Assembly: GCA_023391375.1 (NCBI GenBank)
Contig: JAEWBB010000012.1
Span: forward strand, 71,764 to 135,763
Length of the DNA stretch: 64,000 nt
Direction of reading: 5' to 3'
Source: Pseudomonadota bacterium
Lineage (GTDB): Bacteria > Pseudomonadota > Alphaproteobacteria > Sphingomonadales > Sphingomonadaceae
How positions within the stretch are numbered: position 1 is the first letter of the stretch; the number at the start of each line of letters is the position of its first letter. This document shows positions 10,299-18,594 of the stretch, piece after piece. A program made the translations under genes and the position numbers. The notes below the pieces were generated by a model, which worked only from the letters and a program-made list of their open reading frames with translations, had not been told where the DNA came from and ran no database searches.

Positions 10299-12589
10299 TG
10301 CGCTTCGCCTCGCTCAACACCCGGCTGACGATCCAGTTCGCCGCGCTGTTCGCGCTGGCCATGTTGGCCGTCATCGCCGGCCTGTCGAGCCTTATTACCA
10401 CCTCGACCCACCGCCAGGTCGAGCGCGAGTTGGCCGCTTCGGGCCTCGTCTACGACCGGCTGTGGGAGCAGCGAACCGCCGAATTGCGCGATGCGGGAGC
10501 CCTCCTGGCCGGTGACTTCGGGTTCCGTGAAGCGGTTGCCACCGATGATGCAGCGACGATGGAGAGTGCGCTCGACAATCTGCGCCGTCGGGCCGGCGTG
10601 CAAAGCGCGTTCATTGTCGGCTTCGACGGGCGTGTCCATGGCCTCCACGATCCGGCCGCAATCCGCGACGCGCAGGCGCTTTGGGACCCGCTCGATGCCG
10701 GCAACACCAACGGCGTCGCCCGCCTCGGGAACGACACCCGCCAGCTGGTGGCCGCGCCGATCCTGTCGCCGGTTCTCACCGGCTGGCTGGTGCTCGGCGC
10801 CGACTTGGACCGCAGGCAACTGTCTGGTCTGGAGAAGCTGTCGGCCATTCCGCTCACCGCCGACGTCCTCGTCGCCAAGGGTAAGGGTTGGGCAAGCGTC
10901 AGCGGGCGCCCGCTCAGTACGACGCTCGCCGCCGGCACGTCGCAGGCGTTCGACCTCGACGGCACGGCCTTCGCCCTGACCAAACCGCTGCCGTCGTTCG
11001 GCGAGACCCGTGCCGTTCTGCTACTTGCCTATCCCAAGGCGCTGGCGATGGCCCAGCAGCGCCAATTGCTTACCGCGCTTGCCCTGTTCACCTTGGTCGG
11101 ACTGGTACTGGTGTGGTTCGCCACGTGGCGCGCCTCGGGCCGGATCACGCGCCCGCTGGTCCGGCTCGACGAGGCCGCCCGCCGCGTTGCCGGCGGCGAG
11201 CATGTCGAAGTCCCGGTCGAAGGCAGCGATGAGCTGGCGCGTCTGGGATTGAGCTTTAACCGGATGGTCGGCGAGATCGAGGAGCGCGAGCGACGAATCA
11301 CGCACCTCGCCTTTAACGACACGCTCACCGGCCTCCCCAACCGCGCGCTGTTCCAGCAGCATCTCGACCTGCGCCTGCGCAACGGACTGCGCCAAGGCGA
11401 GGCACTGGCCCTTCACTGCCTCGATCTCGACCACTTCAAGACCACTAACGATACGCTCGGCCATCCGGCCGGCGACGCGCTGCTCAAGGAAGTCGCCACC
11501 CGGCTTGAAGTCGCGGCGCAGGGCCATTTCGTCGCTCGTCTCGGCGGCGACGAATTCGTGGTCATCCAATCGGTCAGCGGCGACCGGTCCGCGATTGATC
11601 GCCTCGCACGATCTATCCACGAAGCGGTCGCCACCCCTCTCCTGCTTGAGGGCCAGAACCAGCTCCCCTCGACCAGCATCGGCATCGCGGTCGCGCCGGA
11701 CGACGGGACGGAATCGGGCGTCTTGCTGAAGAATGCCGACCTCGCGCTCTACCGCGCCAAGGAGGCCGGCCGCGGCACCCACATCTTCTTCGAAGAAGAG
11801 TTGAACGACCGCGCACAAAAACGCCGCCGCCTCGAAAGCGACCTGCGAGTCGCGATCGACCAAGGCCAGTTCGAACTGTTCTACCAGCCGCTGTTTGACA
11901 TGCGCTCGGGCCGGATCGCGTCATTCGAGGCCCTGATCCGCTGGAACCATCCGACACGCGGCCTGGTCTCGCCGATCGACTTCATACCGGTCGCCGAGGA
12001 AACCGGGCTGATCGTGCCGATCGGCTCCTGGGCGCTGCGCGAAGCCTGCCGGGAGGCGGCGCGCTGGCCCGGCGATGTCCGCATTGCGGTCAATGTTTCG
12101 TCGGTCCAGTTCCATCGCGAAGGGTTGGCCGAAACCCTGTTCCAGGCGCTGGCGCAGAGCAGGCTCGACCCGGCGCGGCTCGAGATCGAGATTACCGAGA
12201 GCATTTTCCTCGAAGGCAGCGAGGCGACGCTGACCACACTCCACCGCGTGCGCCAGCTCGGGGTGAAGATTGCGCTCGACGACTTCGGCACCGGCTATTC
12301 CTCGCTCAGCTATTTGCAAAGCTTCCCGTTCGACAAGATCAAGATCGACCAGAGCTTCATCCGCAACCTGCTGACCCGTCCCGGCGCGTCGGCCGTCGTG
12401 CGGGCGATCACCGACCTGGCGCAGGCGCTGGGCATGGAAACGACCGCTGAAGGCGTCGAGGACAGCGCGCAGCTCGACGAGTTGCGGCAGCACGGCTGCT
12501 CGACGGTTCAGGGCTATCTGTTCGCCAAGCCGATGCCGGCCGGCGAGATCGGAGCGCTATTGGCGGCGGGCGCCCGCGCCGTCGCCTAA
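10298..12589 (+). CDS. Membrane-bound dual GGDEF-EAL protein with periplasmic sensor domain
   Basis: 763 residues: a transmembrane helix at about 12-34, a periplasmic double-Cache-like sensor (about 35-250), a second helix, HAMP, GGDEF and EAL. The cyclase motif is intact (RLGGDEF), with no RxxD inhibition site in front. The phosphodiesterase core also looks intact: EALIRWNHP, NVSSVQF, EITESIF, ALDDFGTGYSS, KIKIDQSF, AEGVED. The protein could therefore both make and break c-di-GMP, with the balance set by the periplasmic signal. Coupling to the cupredoxin gene suggests that copper or redox is that signal (inference). It converges on pit with a 4-base overlap. Confidence 0.92.
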   Translation: MRFASLNTRLTIQFAALFALAMLAVIAGLSSLITTSTHRQVERELAASGLVYDRLWEQRTAELRDAGALLAGDFGFREAVATDDAATMESALDNLRRRAGVQSAFIVGFDGRVHGLHDPAAIRDAQALWDPLDAGNTNGVARLGNDTRQLVAAPILSPVLTGWLVLGADLDRRQLSGLEKLSAIPLTADVLVAKGKGWASVSGRPLSTTLAAGTSQAFDLDGTAFALTKPLPSFGETRAVLLLAYPKALAMAQQRQLLTALALFTLVGLVLVWFATWRASGRITRPLVRLDEAARRVAGGEHVEVPVEGSDELARLGLSFNRMVGEIEERERRITHLAFNDTLTGLPNRALFQQHLDLRLRNGLRQGEALALHCLDLDHFKTTNDTLGHPAGDALLKEVATRLEVAAQGHFVARLGGDEFVVIQSVSGDRSAIDRLARSIHEAVATPLLLEGQNQLPSTSIGIAVAPDDGTESGVLLKNADLALYRAKEAGRGTHIFFEEELNDRAQKRRRLESDLRVAIDQGQFELFYQPLFDMRSGRIASFEALIRWNHPTRGLVSPIDFIPVAEETGLIVPIGSWALREACREAARWPGDVRIAVNVSSVQFHREGLAETLFQALAQSRLDPARLEIEITESIFLEGSEATLTTLHRVRQLGVKIALDDFGTGYSSLSYLQSFPFDKIKIDQSFIRNLLTRPGASAVVRAITDLAQALGMETTAEGVEDSAQLDELRQHGCSTVQGYLFAKPMPAGEIGALLAAGARAVA

Positions 12590-13599
12590 AACAGCGAGAT
12601 CACCCAGAAGCAGCCTGCGGCGACCAGCGCCGACGCGGGGATCGTGATCAGCCAGGCCATCACCACGTTGCGCGCGACGCCCCAGCGGACCGCCGATGCA
12701 CGCCGTGCCACGCCGGCGCCGATCACCGCGCCCGTGATCGTGTGGGTTGTGGACACCGGAATACCCGCGAGCGAGGCACCAAACAGCATGATCGACCCGC
12801 CGGTAGACGCCGCGAAGCCCTGGTGCTGGCTGAGCTTGGTGATGCGGCTGCCCATCGTCTCGATGATCCGCCAGCCGCCGGTCATCGTGCCGAGGCCGAT
12901 GGCAATGTAACAGGCGATCGACACCCAGTGGGGCACATGGAATTCGCCGGTCAGGTAGCCGGTCGAATATAGCAGGACGGTGATGATCCCCATGGTCTTC
13001 TGGGCGTCGTTGAGGCCGTGGCCGAGGGAATAGCCAGCCGCGGAAACGAGGTGCAGCGCCCGGAATGACCGCTCCGCTCCCCGCACCGACGCCTTCGTCG
13101 CAAGCCAGCTGGAGACGAGCATCACCAGCATCGCCACCGTCATGCCGATCAGCGGCGCCAGCGGGATGAAGAGAAGCGTCTTGGTGACACCGTTCCACTG
13201 GATGGTCCCCATGCCCGCCGCTGCCACGCCGGCACCGACAATCCCGCCGACCAGCGCGTGGCTGGATGAGGACGGAATGCCCTTCACCCACGTCACAATG
13301 TTCCAGAACATCGCGCCGACGAGTGCGGCGGCCACTACGGAGGGCGTGACGAGATCCTTGTCGATCAGTCCTTTGCCGATCGTGTCCGCCACCTTGTGGA
13401 GCGCCGGGTAGTAGAGCGTGAGGAAGTAGGCGGCGAAATTGAAGAATGCCGCGAACAGCACCGCCTGGACTGGCGCGAGCAGCTTCGTCGCCACGACCGT
13501 CGCAATCGAGTTTGCCGCGTCGTGCAGGCCGTTCAGGAAGTCGAAGGCCAGCGCCAGGATGACCAGCGCGACCAGAAGCGGGAAAGCCAGCTCATGCAT
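12586..13599 (-). CDS. pit: Inorganic phosphate transporter, Pit family
   Basis: A 337-residue integral membrane symporter for low-affinity metal-phosphate uptake. It shows the duplicated family signatures, DFLNGLHDAANSIATVVAT near the N-terminus and GHGLNDAQKT in the second half, plus PSSSSHAL and VSTTHTITG. About ten membrane segments are visible. It lies 14 bases after the Nudix-DUF47 gene on the same strand; DUF47 proteins are standard Pit accessory proteins. Confidence 0.95.
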   Translation of the reverse strand: MHELAFPLLVALVILALAFDFLNGLHDAANSIATVVATKLLAPVQAVLFAAFFNFAAYFLTLYYPALHKVADTIGKGLIDKDLVTPSVVAAALVGAMFWNIVTWVKGIPSSSSHALVGGIVGAGVAAAGMGTIQWNGVTKTLLFIPLAPLIGMTVAMLVMLVSSWLATKASVRGAERSFRALHLVSAAGYSLGHGLNDAQKTMGIITVLLYSTGYLTGEFHVPHWVSIACYIAIGLGTMTGGWRIIETMGSRITKLSQHQGFAASTGGSIMLFGASLAGIPVSTTHTITGAVIGAGVARRASAVRWGVARNVVMAWLITIPASALVAAGCFWVISLF

Positions 13600-13613
13600 G
13601 GCGGACGCGCGTC

Positions 13614-14720
13614 CTAGCTATGGTCGATGACGATGCCGTCGATGACGTTGGCTACGTCCTCGAAGGCGTCGGTGATGCGCTCGAGATGCTTGTAGATCTC
13701 GCGCTGGACGACGAACTGGATGGCATCGCCGTTCTTGTGGGCTTGGAACGCCTGCTTGAGGCCCGCGGCGTGGACTTCGTCGGCATGTCCCTCGATCCGC
13801 ACGAGCCGCTCGGTCAATTCGTGCAGCCGGGTGCCGTTGCGTCCTACGTCGCGCAAAAGCGGCATGGCTTCGGCAACCAGGCGTCCCGCGTCGACGATCA
13901 CGCCCGCCATGTCCTTCATCTCGGCCGAGAATTCGGTGATTTCATAAAGCTCTACCGCGCTCGCGGCGGCCTGCATTTCGTCGAGTGCATCGTCCATTGC
14001 ACCGATCAGCGCGGTGATGGCACTGCGGTCGAACGGCGTCAGGAAGGTCTCGCGGACCGTACGCAGCGTTTCGCGAATGATTTCGTCCGCGTCATGCTCG
14101 CGCTCGTGGATCTCGCGGATGTGCTCGGCAGTCTTGCCGCCGCCCTGGAACAGCCGACCCGTCGCGTCCGCTGCCCCGACAAGCGCGACGGCGTGCGCTT
14201 CGAACAGTTCGAAAAAGCCGCCCGTCTTGGGCAGCAGGCGTTGGAACCAGGCGAACATTGGACCTACTTTCGATTTTTCGGCAACCACGCTCAGCACGCC
14301 GGTGCGTTGCGCGGCCTTGTTGAATTCGGACGCACCGAACGAGCGGATGAGCGCCTGCAAGTCGGGCTCCTCGACGGCGTTGGCAGCTTCGGCAAGGCTG
14401 AACCAGCGCCGATCCCGCTCGCCCTTCTCCTTCCAGTCGTCATGCTCGACGGACACGCGCAGCGGATAGACCGCCACGTCCGCCATCAGCGACGCGCCGC
14501 TGCCTCGCCGCTTGCGATATCGAAAGCTGCCCAGCGGCACCGGACTGACCGTGCCGGACACGCCCGCTTCCTCCATCGCCTCGATCGCGGCCGCCACATG
14601 CGGCGCGTCGGACGAGGAGAAATTGCCCTTCGGTATCACCCAACGGCGGCTGGCGCGGCTGGTGACCAGCAGCACCTTCACCGGAGAATCGAGCGACACA
14701 CCTTCGTTGCGGTACGGCAA
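13614..14720 (-). CDS. Nudix hydrolase fused to a DUF47 (PhoU-like) domain
   Basis: A 368-residue open frame with two domains. Residues 1-130 form a Nudix fold of the diphosphoinositol-polyphosphate/polyphosphate hydrolase style (RWVIPKGNF), with Nudix box at 32-54. That box has Glu in EAMEEAG but Ile in place of the usual Arg and Asp for the first Glu. From Met155 (MFAWFQRLLPKTGGFFELFE) to the end is a complete DUF47/PhoU-like helical domain with metal-binding EHDADEI-type segments. Free-standing DUF47 proteins begin at this Met, so an internal start at 14258 is possible. No stop separates the domains. Adjacent pit suggests a role in phosphate uptake control. Confidence 0.85.
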   Translation of the reverse strand: MPYRNEGVSLDSPVKVLLVTSRASRRWVIPKGNFSSSDAPHVAAAIEAMEEAGVSGTVSPVPLGSFRYRKRRGSGASLMADVAVYPLRVSVEHDDWKEKGERDRRWFSLAEAANAVEEPDLQALIRSFGASEFNKAAQRTGVLSVVAEKSKVGPMFAWFQRLLPKTGGFFELFEAHAVALVGAADATGRLFQGGGKTAEHIREIHEREHDADEIIRETLRTVRETFLTPFDRSAITALIGAMDDALDEMQAAASAVELYEITEFSAEMKDMAGVIVDAGRLVAEAMPLLRDVGRNGTRLHELTERLVRIEGHADEVHAAGLKQAFQAHKNGDAIQFVVQREIYKHLERITDAFEDVANVIDGIVIDHS

Positions 14721-14767
14721 GGCGGCGATTTGGCGGATGGCGCGGCTTCCCTTGTCATGGCGGTGTC

Positions 14768-14800
14768 AAAAAGCCCCGCCGCGAAAACTCGCGACGGGGC
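14768..14800 (-). terminator. Rho-independent terminator after clpP
   Basis: On the minus strand GCCCCGTCGCGA pairs with TCGCGGCGGGGC around a short TTTT-type loop, with one mismatch, and is followed by TTTTT. It lies 44 bases after the clpP stop and before the Nudix-DUF47 start, so it separates the two transcripts. Confidence 0.85.
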
Positions 14801-14843
14801 CTAGAGCGGGTCGCGAAAAGCCGCAACCTAAATGACAATCGGG

Positions 14844-15497
14844 TTACGCCGGCGTGACATCGCCCGCGCCGGTGCCGGCGTCGTCACCAAGGTCCGGACG
14901 CTTGTCGAACACTTCGTCGATCAGGCCCCAGGCCTTCGCCTCGTCGGCCTCGAGGAACTTGTCGCGGTCCATCGCCTTCTCGACTTCCTCGATCGGCTGG
15001 CCGGTGTACTTCGCATAGAGAGCATTGAGGCGGGTTCGCATGCGCAGGATCTCTCGGGCCTGGATCTCGATATCCGAGGCCATGCCCTGGGCGCCGCCCG
15101 ACGGCTGGTGGATCATGATCCGGCTGTTGGTCAGCGCGACGCGCATGCCCGGCTCACCCGCGGCGAGTAGAAAACTGCCCATCGATGCGGCCTGGCCGAC
15201 GCAGACCGTGCCGACCTTGGGCCGGATGTACTGCATGGTGTCGTGGATCGCGAGGCCGGCCGTCACCACGCCGCCCGGCGAGTTGATGTACATGAAGATG
15301 TCCTTCTTCGGGTTCTCGGACTCGAGGAAGAGCAGCTGGGCGGTGATGAGCGAGGCCATATGGTCCTCGATTGGGCCGGTGATGAAGATGATCCGCTCGC
15401 GCAGCAGGCGCGAATAGATGTCGAACGACCGCTCGCCCCGGTTCGACTGCTCGATGACGATGGGAACGAGGGCGGAGGCGATGTCCTGATGATCCAT
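14844..15497 (-). CDS. clpP: ATP-dependent Clp protease proteolytic subunit ClpP
   Basis: A 217-residue serine protease that forms the double heptamer degraded into by ClpX/ClpA. The catalytic Ser105 is in GQAASMGS, His130 in MIHQPSGG, and the Asp falls in the MDRDKFLEADEA segment. The family fold is complete, including YINSPGG near 70. A terminator follows. The expected partner clpX is displaced by 6.5 kb; tig and a glycosyltransferase lie upstream on the same strand. Confidence 0.98.
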   Translation of the reverse strand: MDHQDIASALVPIVIEQSNRGERSFDIYSRLLRERIIFITGPIEDHMASLITAQLLFLESENPKKDIFMYINSPGGVVTAGLAIHDTMQYIRPKVGTVCVGQAASMGSFLLAAGEPGMRVALTNSRIMIHQPSGGAQGMASDIEIQAREILRMRTRLNALYAKYTGQPIEEVEKAMDRDKFLEADEAKAWGLIDEVFDKRPDLGDDAGTGAGDVTPA

Positions 15498-15556
15498 GGG
15501 AAACGAGAATCCTTTTGCGTTGTCGGCGCCCTACATCGGGCGGCAGCGCGAAAGGT

Positions 15557-16495
15557 TCAAGCCTGCGGTTGCGGCGCCGGGTGCGACAGGTAGGCCAGTC
15601 GCCGCATCTCGCGCCGCCCGCGGGTTACCGTGTCGAGGATCAGCCCGGCAAAGAAGCTTAGCACCGCAACGATGATCATTCCGGTCACAAGAATCGCAGT
15701 GGGCATTCGCGGCACCAAGCCGGTGTCGAGGTAAGTCAAAAGCAGCGGCACGGCGAGGACCAGCGCGACGAGCGCCAGCAGCGCCGCAATCGAACCGTAA
15801 AACAGGACCGGACGCTCGACGCGGTAGAGGGTGCCAATCGTCTTCAGAATCCGCCAGCCATCGCGGTAGGTCGACAGCTTCGACGCCGAACCTTCGGGCC
15901 GCGCGCCGTAACGCGTCTCGATCTCTCCCACCGGCATCTTGAGCTCGAGGGCGTGGACAGAGATTTCGGTCTCGATCTCGAACCCTGCCGATAGGACCGG
16001 GAAGCTTTTCACGAAGCGCCGGGAAAACACCCGGTAGCCCGAGAAAATGTCGGTGAAGCTGCGGCCGAACAACTTGGCAAGGAGGCCGGTGAAAAGCTTG
16101 TTGCCGAGCACATGGCCGCCGCGATAGGCCTCCGCCACCTCGTGGACGCGCGTGCCGACGACCATGTCTAGCTGCTCGTCGAGCAGCATGCGCACCATCT
16201 CGGGCGCCGCCTTCGGATCGTAGGTCAGGTCGCCATCGGCCATGACGTACACGTCGGCCTCGATGTCGGCGAACATGCGTCGTACGACGTTGCCCTTGCC
16301 CTGGGTCTTTTCCGAACGGACGATGGCGCCTGCGTTCCTGGCGATCTCGACCGTCCGGTCGCGGCTGTTGTTGTCGTAGACATAGACAGCCGCGCCGGGC
16401 AGCGCCGAGCGGAAACCGGCAACCGTCTCGGCGATCGCCGCTTCCTCGTTGTAGCACGGCAGCACCACGGCGACGCGGGGATTGGAAATGGTCAT
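15557..16495 (-). CDS. Glycosyltransferase family 2, polyprenyl-phosphate type
   Basis: 312 residues. The GT-A domain begins VAVVLPCYNEEAAIAETV and has a nucleotide/metal motif at MADGDLTYD and an acceptor-loop SGYRVFSRRF. Two C-terminal membrane helices follow (about residues 230-255 and 265-290). This is the layout of dolichol/undecaprenyl-phosphate hexosyltransferases that build lipid-linked sugars. It sits between tig and clpP, so it may share the tig promoter. The substrate sugar cannot be read from sequence. Confidence 0.88.
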   Translation of the reverse strand: MTISNPRVAVVLPCYNEEAAIAETVAGFRSALPGAAVYVYDNNSRDRTVEIARNAGAIVRSEKTQGKGNVVRRMFADIEADVYVMADGDLTYDPKAAPEMVRMLLDEQLDMVVGTRVHEVAEAYRGGHVLGNKLFTGLLAKLFGRSFTDIFSGYRVFSRRFVKSFPVLSAGFEIETEISVHALELKMPVGEIETRYGARPEGSASKLSTYRDGWRILKTIGTLYRVERPVLFYGSIAALLALVALVLAVPLLLTYLDTGLVPRMPTAILVTGMIIVAVLSFFAGLILDTVTRGRREMRRLAYLSHPAPQPQA

Positions 16496-16529
16496 GCCGC
16501 CCCCTTAGCCGCCGTGGTTGAAGAACGCC

Positions 16530-18077
16530 TTACTTCTTCTTCGCGGCAGGCTTCTTGGCGGCCGGCTTAGCCCCGGCCTTCTTTTCGGCCGGCTTGGCCT
16601 CGGCCTTCTTTTCGGCCGGCTTGGCCTCGGCCTTCTTGGCAGCGGGCTTCGCGTCGGCCTTTTTGGCTTCGGTCTTCTTGGCCGCTGCCTTCTTGGCCGG
16701 CTTGGCGTCGGCATGGTCGTGGCCGCAGCCCGGGCCGTGGACGTGGCCTTCCTCGCTTTCGAGGTCGGCTTCCAGCTCTTCGCGGCTCACCGAACGCTCG
16801 GAAATGTCGGCCTTGTCGAACAGGAAGTCGACGACCTTGTCTTCGTACAGCGGGGCACGCAGCTGGGCGGCGGCCATCGGGTTTTGCTGGACGTACTGGA
16901 TGAACCGGTCACGATCCTTCGGCTGGTACTGCGAGGCAGCCTGGCCGATGAGACGGTTCATCTCCTGCTGGCTGACTTCGACGCCATTGGCGGCACCGAT
17001 CTCGCTCAGCAGCAGGCCGAGGCGGACGCGGCGAACGGCGATCTTGCGGTAATCGTCGGCATCGCCCTCGATTTCCTTCAACGCGGCTTCCGAATCTTCC
17101 TCGTGGCTCGCCTCGTGACGAAGCTGGGCCATGATATTTTCATACTCGGCCTCGACCATCGATTCCGGCACGTCGAAGTCATGGCTCTCGGCCAGCTGGT
17201 CGAGCAGGCGACGCTTCATGTGCGTGCGGGTCAGGTTGTTGAGTTCCTGCTGCTGCTGGTCGCGGATCAGGCCCTTGAGCTGGTCGAGGTCCTTGAGACC
17301 CAGCGCCTTGGCGAAGTCGTCGTCGATCTTGGTGTCGCCGGCGGTCTTGACCGCCTTCACCGTGATGTCGAACACCGCCGGCTTTCCGGCGAGGTCCTTG
17401 GCACCGTAGTCGGTCGGGAAGTCGACCTTGACCTGGCCGGTATCGCCGACCTTGAGGCCCTTGAGCTGGTCTTCGAAGCCCGGGATCAGCTGGCCCGACC
17501 CGATGACCACGGCCATGTCCTCGCCGGTGCCGCCGTCGAACGCGACGTCGTTCACCTTCCCGGCGAAGTCGATCACGACCTGGTCGCCCTCGGCAGCCTT
17601 GTGGCCCTTCTTGGCATCTTCGTAGCGGGTCTGGCTCTGCGCCAGCTGGGCAATCTGCTCGTCGATCGCCTTTTCGTCGGCGTCGACGGTCAAGCGCTCC
17701 AGCTTGAGACCTTCGACGGTCGGCGCGGCGATGTCCGGCAGCGCTTCGACCCGGACCTTGAGCTCGGCGTCCTTGCCCGGCTCGTAACCGTCAGCCAATT
17801 CGACTTCCGGCTGCATCGCGGGGCGGATCTTCTTGTCGCTGAGGAGCTGCTGGACGCTGTCCTGGACCACGCTGTTAAGCGCTTCGGCCATCAGCTGCTC
17901 GCCGTGCATCTTGCGAATGAGGTTCGGCGGAACCTTGCCGGGACGGAAGCCGGGCATGCGGACGGTCGGCGCCAGGCGCTTCACCTCACCTTCGACCCGC
18001 GAGTCGATGTCCTTGGCGGGGATGGTCATGGTGTAGGCCCGCTTCAGGCCCGCGTTTTCCGTCTCGACGGTCTTCAT
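16530..18077 (-). CDS. tig: Trigger factor with a long Lys/Ala-rich tail
   Basis: A ribosome-bound chaperone and peptidyl-prolyl isomerase, 515 residues, against roughly 430-450 for the usual family member. The N-terminal domain carries the ribosome-binding loop (GFRPGKVPPNLI), followed by the FKBP-like domain (GDQVVIDFAGKVND) and the helical C-terminal arms. Residues 444-515 are extra: a His-rich patch (GHVHGPGCGHDH), then repeats of KPAEKKAEA resembling histone H1 tails. I chose the ATG at 18077 (MKTVETEN), with GGAAGAG upstream. The longer open frame runs into tRNA-Leu and is not plausible. Confidence 0.95.
   Translation of the reverse strand: MKTVETENAGLKRAYTMTIPAKDIDSRVEGEVKRLAPTVRMPGFRPGKVPPNLIRKMHGEQLMAEALNSVVQDSVQQLLSDKKIRPAMQPEVELADGYEPGKDAELKVRVEALPDIAAPTVEGLKLERLTVDADEKAIDEQIAQLAQSQTRYEDAKKGHKAAEGDQVVIDFAGKVNDVAFDGGTGEDMAVVIGSGQLIPGFEDQLKGLKVGDTGQVKVDFPTDYGAKDLAGKPAVFDITVKAVKTAGDTKIDDDFAKALGLKDLDQLKGLIRDQQQQELNNLTRTHMKRRLLDQLAESHDFDVPESMVEAEYENIMAQLRHEASHEEDSEAALKEIEGDADDYRKIAVRRVRLGLLLSEIGAANGVEVSQQEMNRLIGQAASQYQPKDRDRFIQYVQQNPMAAAQLRAPLYEDKVVDFLFDKADISERSVSREELEADLESEEGHVHGPGCGHDHADAKPAKKAAAKKTEAKKADAKPAAKKAEAKPAEKKAEAKPAEKKAGAKPAAKKPAAKKK
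16574..16650 (-). repeat. 27-bp tandem repeat in the tig tail
   Basis: A 27-base unit beginning CGGCCTTCTTTTCGGCCGGC occurs at 16574 and again at 16601, with a diverged third copy from 16628. It encodes a 9-residue EKKAEAKPA-type repeat. The near-identity of the first two copies suggests recent expansion, so tail length may vary between strains. Confidence 0.75.
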
Positions 18078-18134
18078 GGTCAAACTCTTCCCGTTCAAAT
18101 CTAAATGTGTCGCGCGTCGTGCCCTGATCGAAAG

Positions 18135-18219
18135 TGGTGCGCGCGGAGGGACTCGAACCCCCACATCTTTCGACACTTGGACCTAAACCAAGCGCGTCTA
18201 CCAATTCCGCCACGCGCGC
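18135..18219 (-). tRNA. tRNA-Leu (anticodon TAG)
   Basis: Class II tRNA on the minus strand starting GCGCGCGTGGCGGAATTGG. Anticodon stem CTTGG/CCAAG encloses loop TTTAGGT (anticodon TAG). It has a long variable arm (TGTCGAAAGATG), T arm GGGGGTTCGAGTCCC, an A discriminator and encoded CCA. It lies 58 bases upstream of tig. Confidence 0.97.
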
Positions 18220-18325
18220 GCGGACGCTTGAAGTGGGCGGCCTATAGCAAGCTTCGCCGCGTCTTCAAGCGTTTGGGTGCGCAACCCGCACCGCGGGAGC
18301 GGCGTTGGGGGCGAAAGGAGAGACC

Positions 18326-18484
18326 ATGTCGCAGCAGACCCCCTTCCCCGCCAATGACCCTGCCCCCGCCCAGCCGACCCCCGCGCCGGCCGAAGAGCCC
18401 CCGGTGACCCCGGACGTCGACGTACCGGCCCCGCCGTCGCCCGGCACCGAGACACCGACCACTCCGATTTCACCGGTCGATTGA
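18326..18484 (+). CDS. Small proline-rich protein (52 aa)
   Basis: Begins MSQQTPFPANDPAPAQP and is rich in Pro, Ala, Thr and Glu, with no signal peptide or membrane segment; it looks disordered and acidic. A strong Shine-Dalgarno (AAAGGAG) 5 bases before the ATG makes translation likely. It is coupled (TGATG) to a second small proline-rich frame. I do not recognise a family and assign no function. Pro-rich codons are common in GC-rich DNA, so a chance frame is not fully excluded. Confidence 0.55.
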   Translation: MSQQTPFPANDPAPAQPTPAPAEEPPVTPDVDVPAPPSPGTETPTTPISPVD

Positions 18485-18594
18485 TGGCGAGCAAGCCACC
18501 ACGGCCGGATGAGCCCGACCCGACAGAGCCGCCGGGGGAAGTGCCACCACTTCCCGACGAGCCGGAGCATCCCGCCCCGCCCGACCCGGTTTAA
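18484..18594 (+). CDS. Very small proline-rich protein (36 aa)
   Basis: Begins MASKPPRPDEPDPTEPP and consists mostly of Pro, Glu and Asp. Its ATG overlaps the stop of the preceding small gene (TGATG), consistent with translational coupling. Its stop overlaps the convergent lipoprotein gene by 4 bases. No family is recognised. Support is weaker than for the first frame, because it has no Shine-Dalgarno of its own. Confidence 0.4.
   Translation: MASKPPRPDEPDPTEPPGEVPPLPDEPEHPAPPDPV

Noticed and set aside
13620..14804. A 394-codon open frame on the plus strand
   Set aside because: Antisense to the Nudix-DUF47 gene and crosses the clpP terminator; no family pattern.
18078..18176. Upstream extension of tig
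   Set aside because: It overlaps tRNA-Leu; family homology begins at MKTVETEN.
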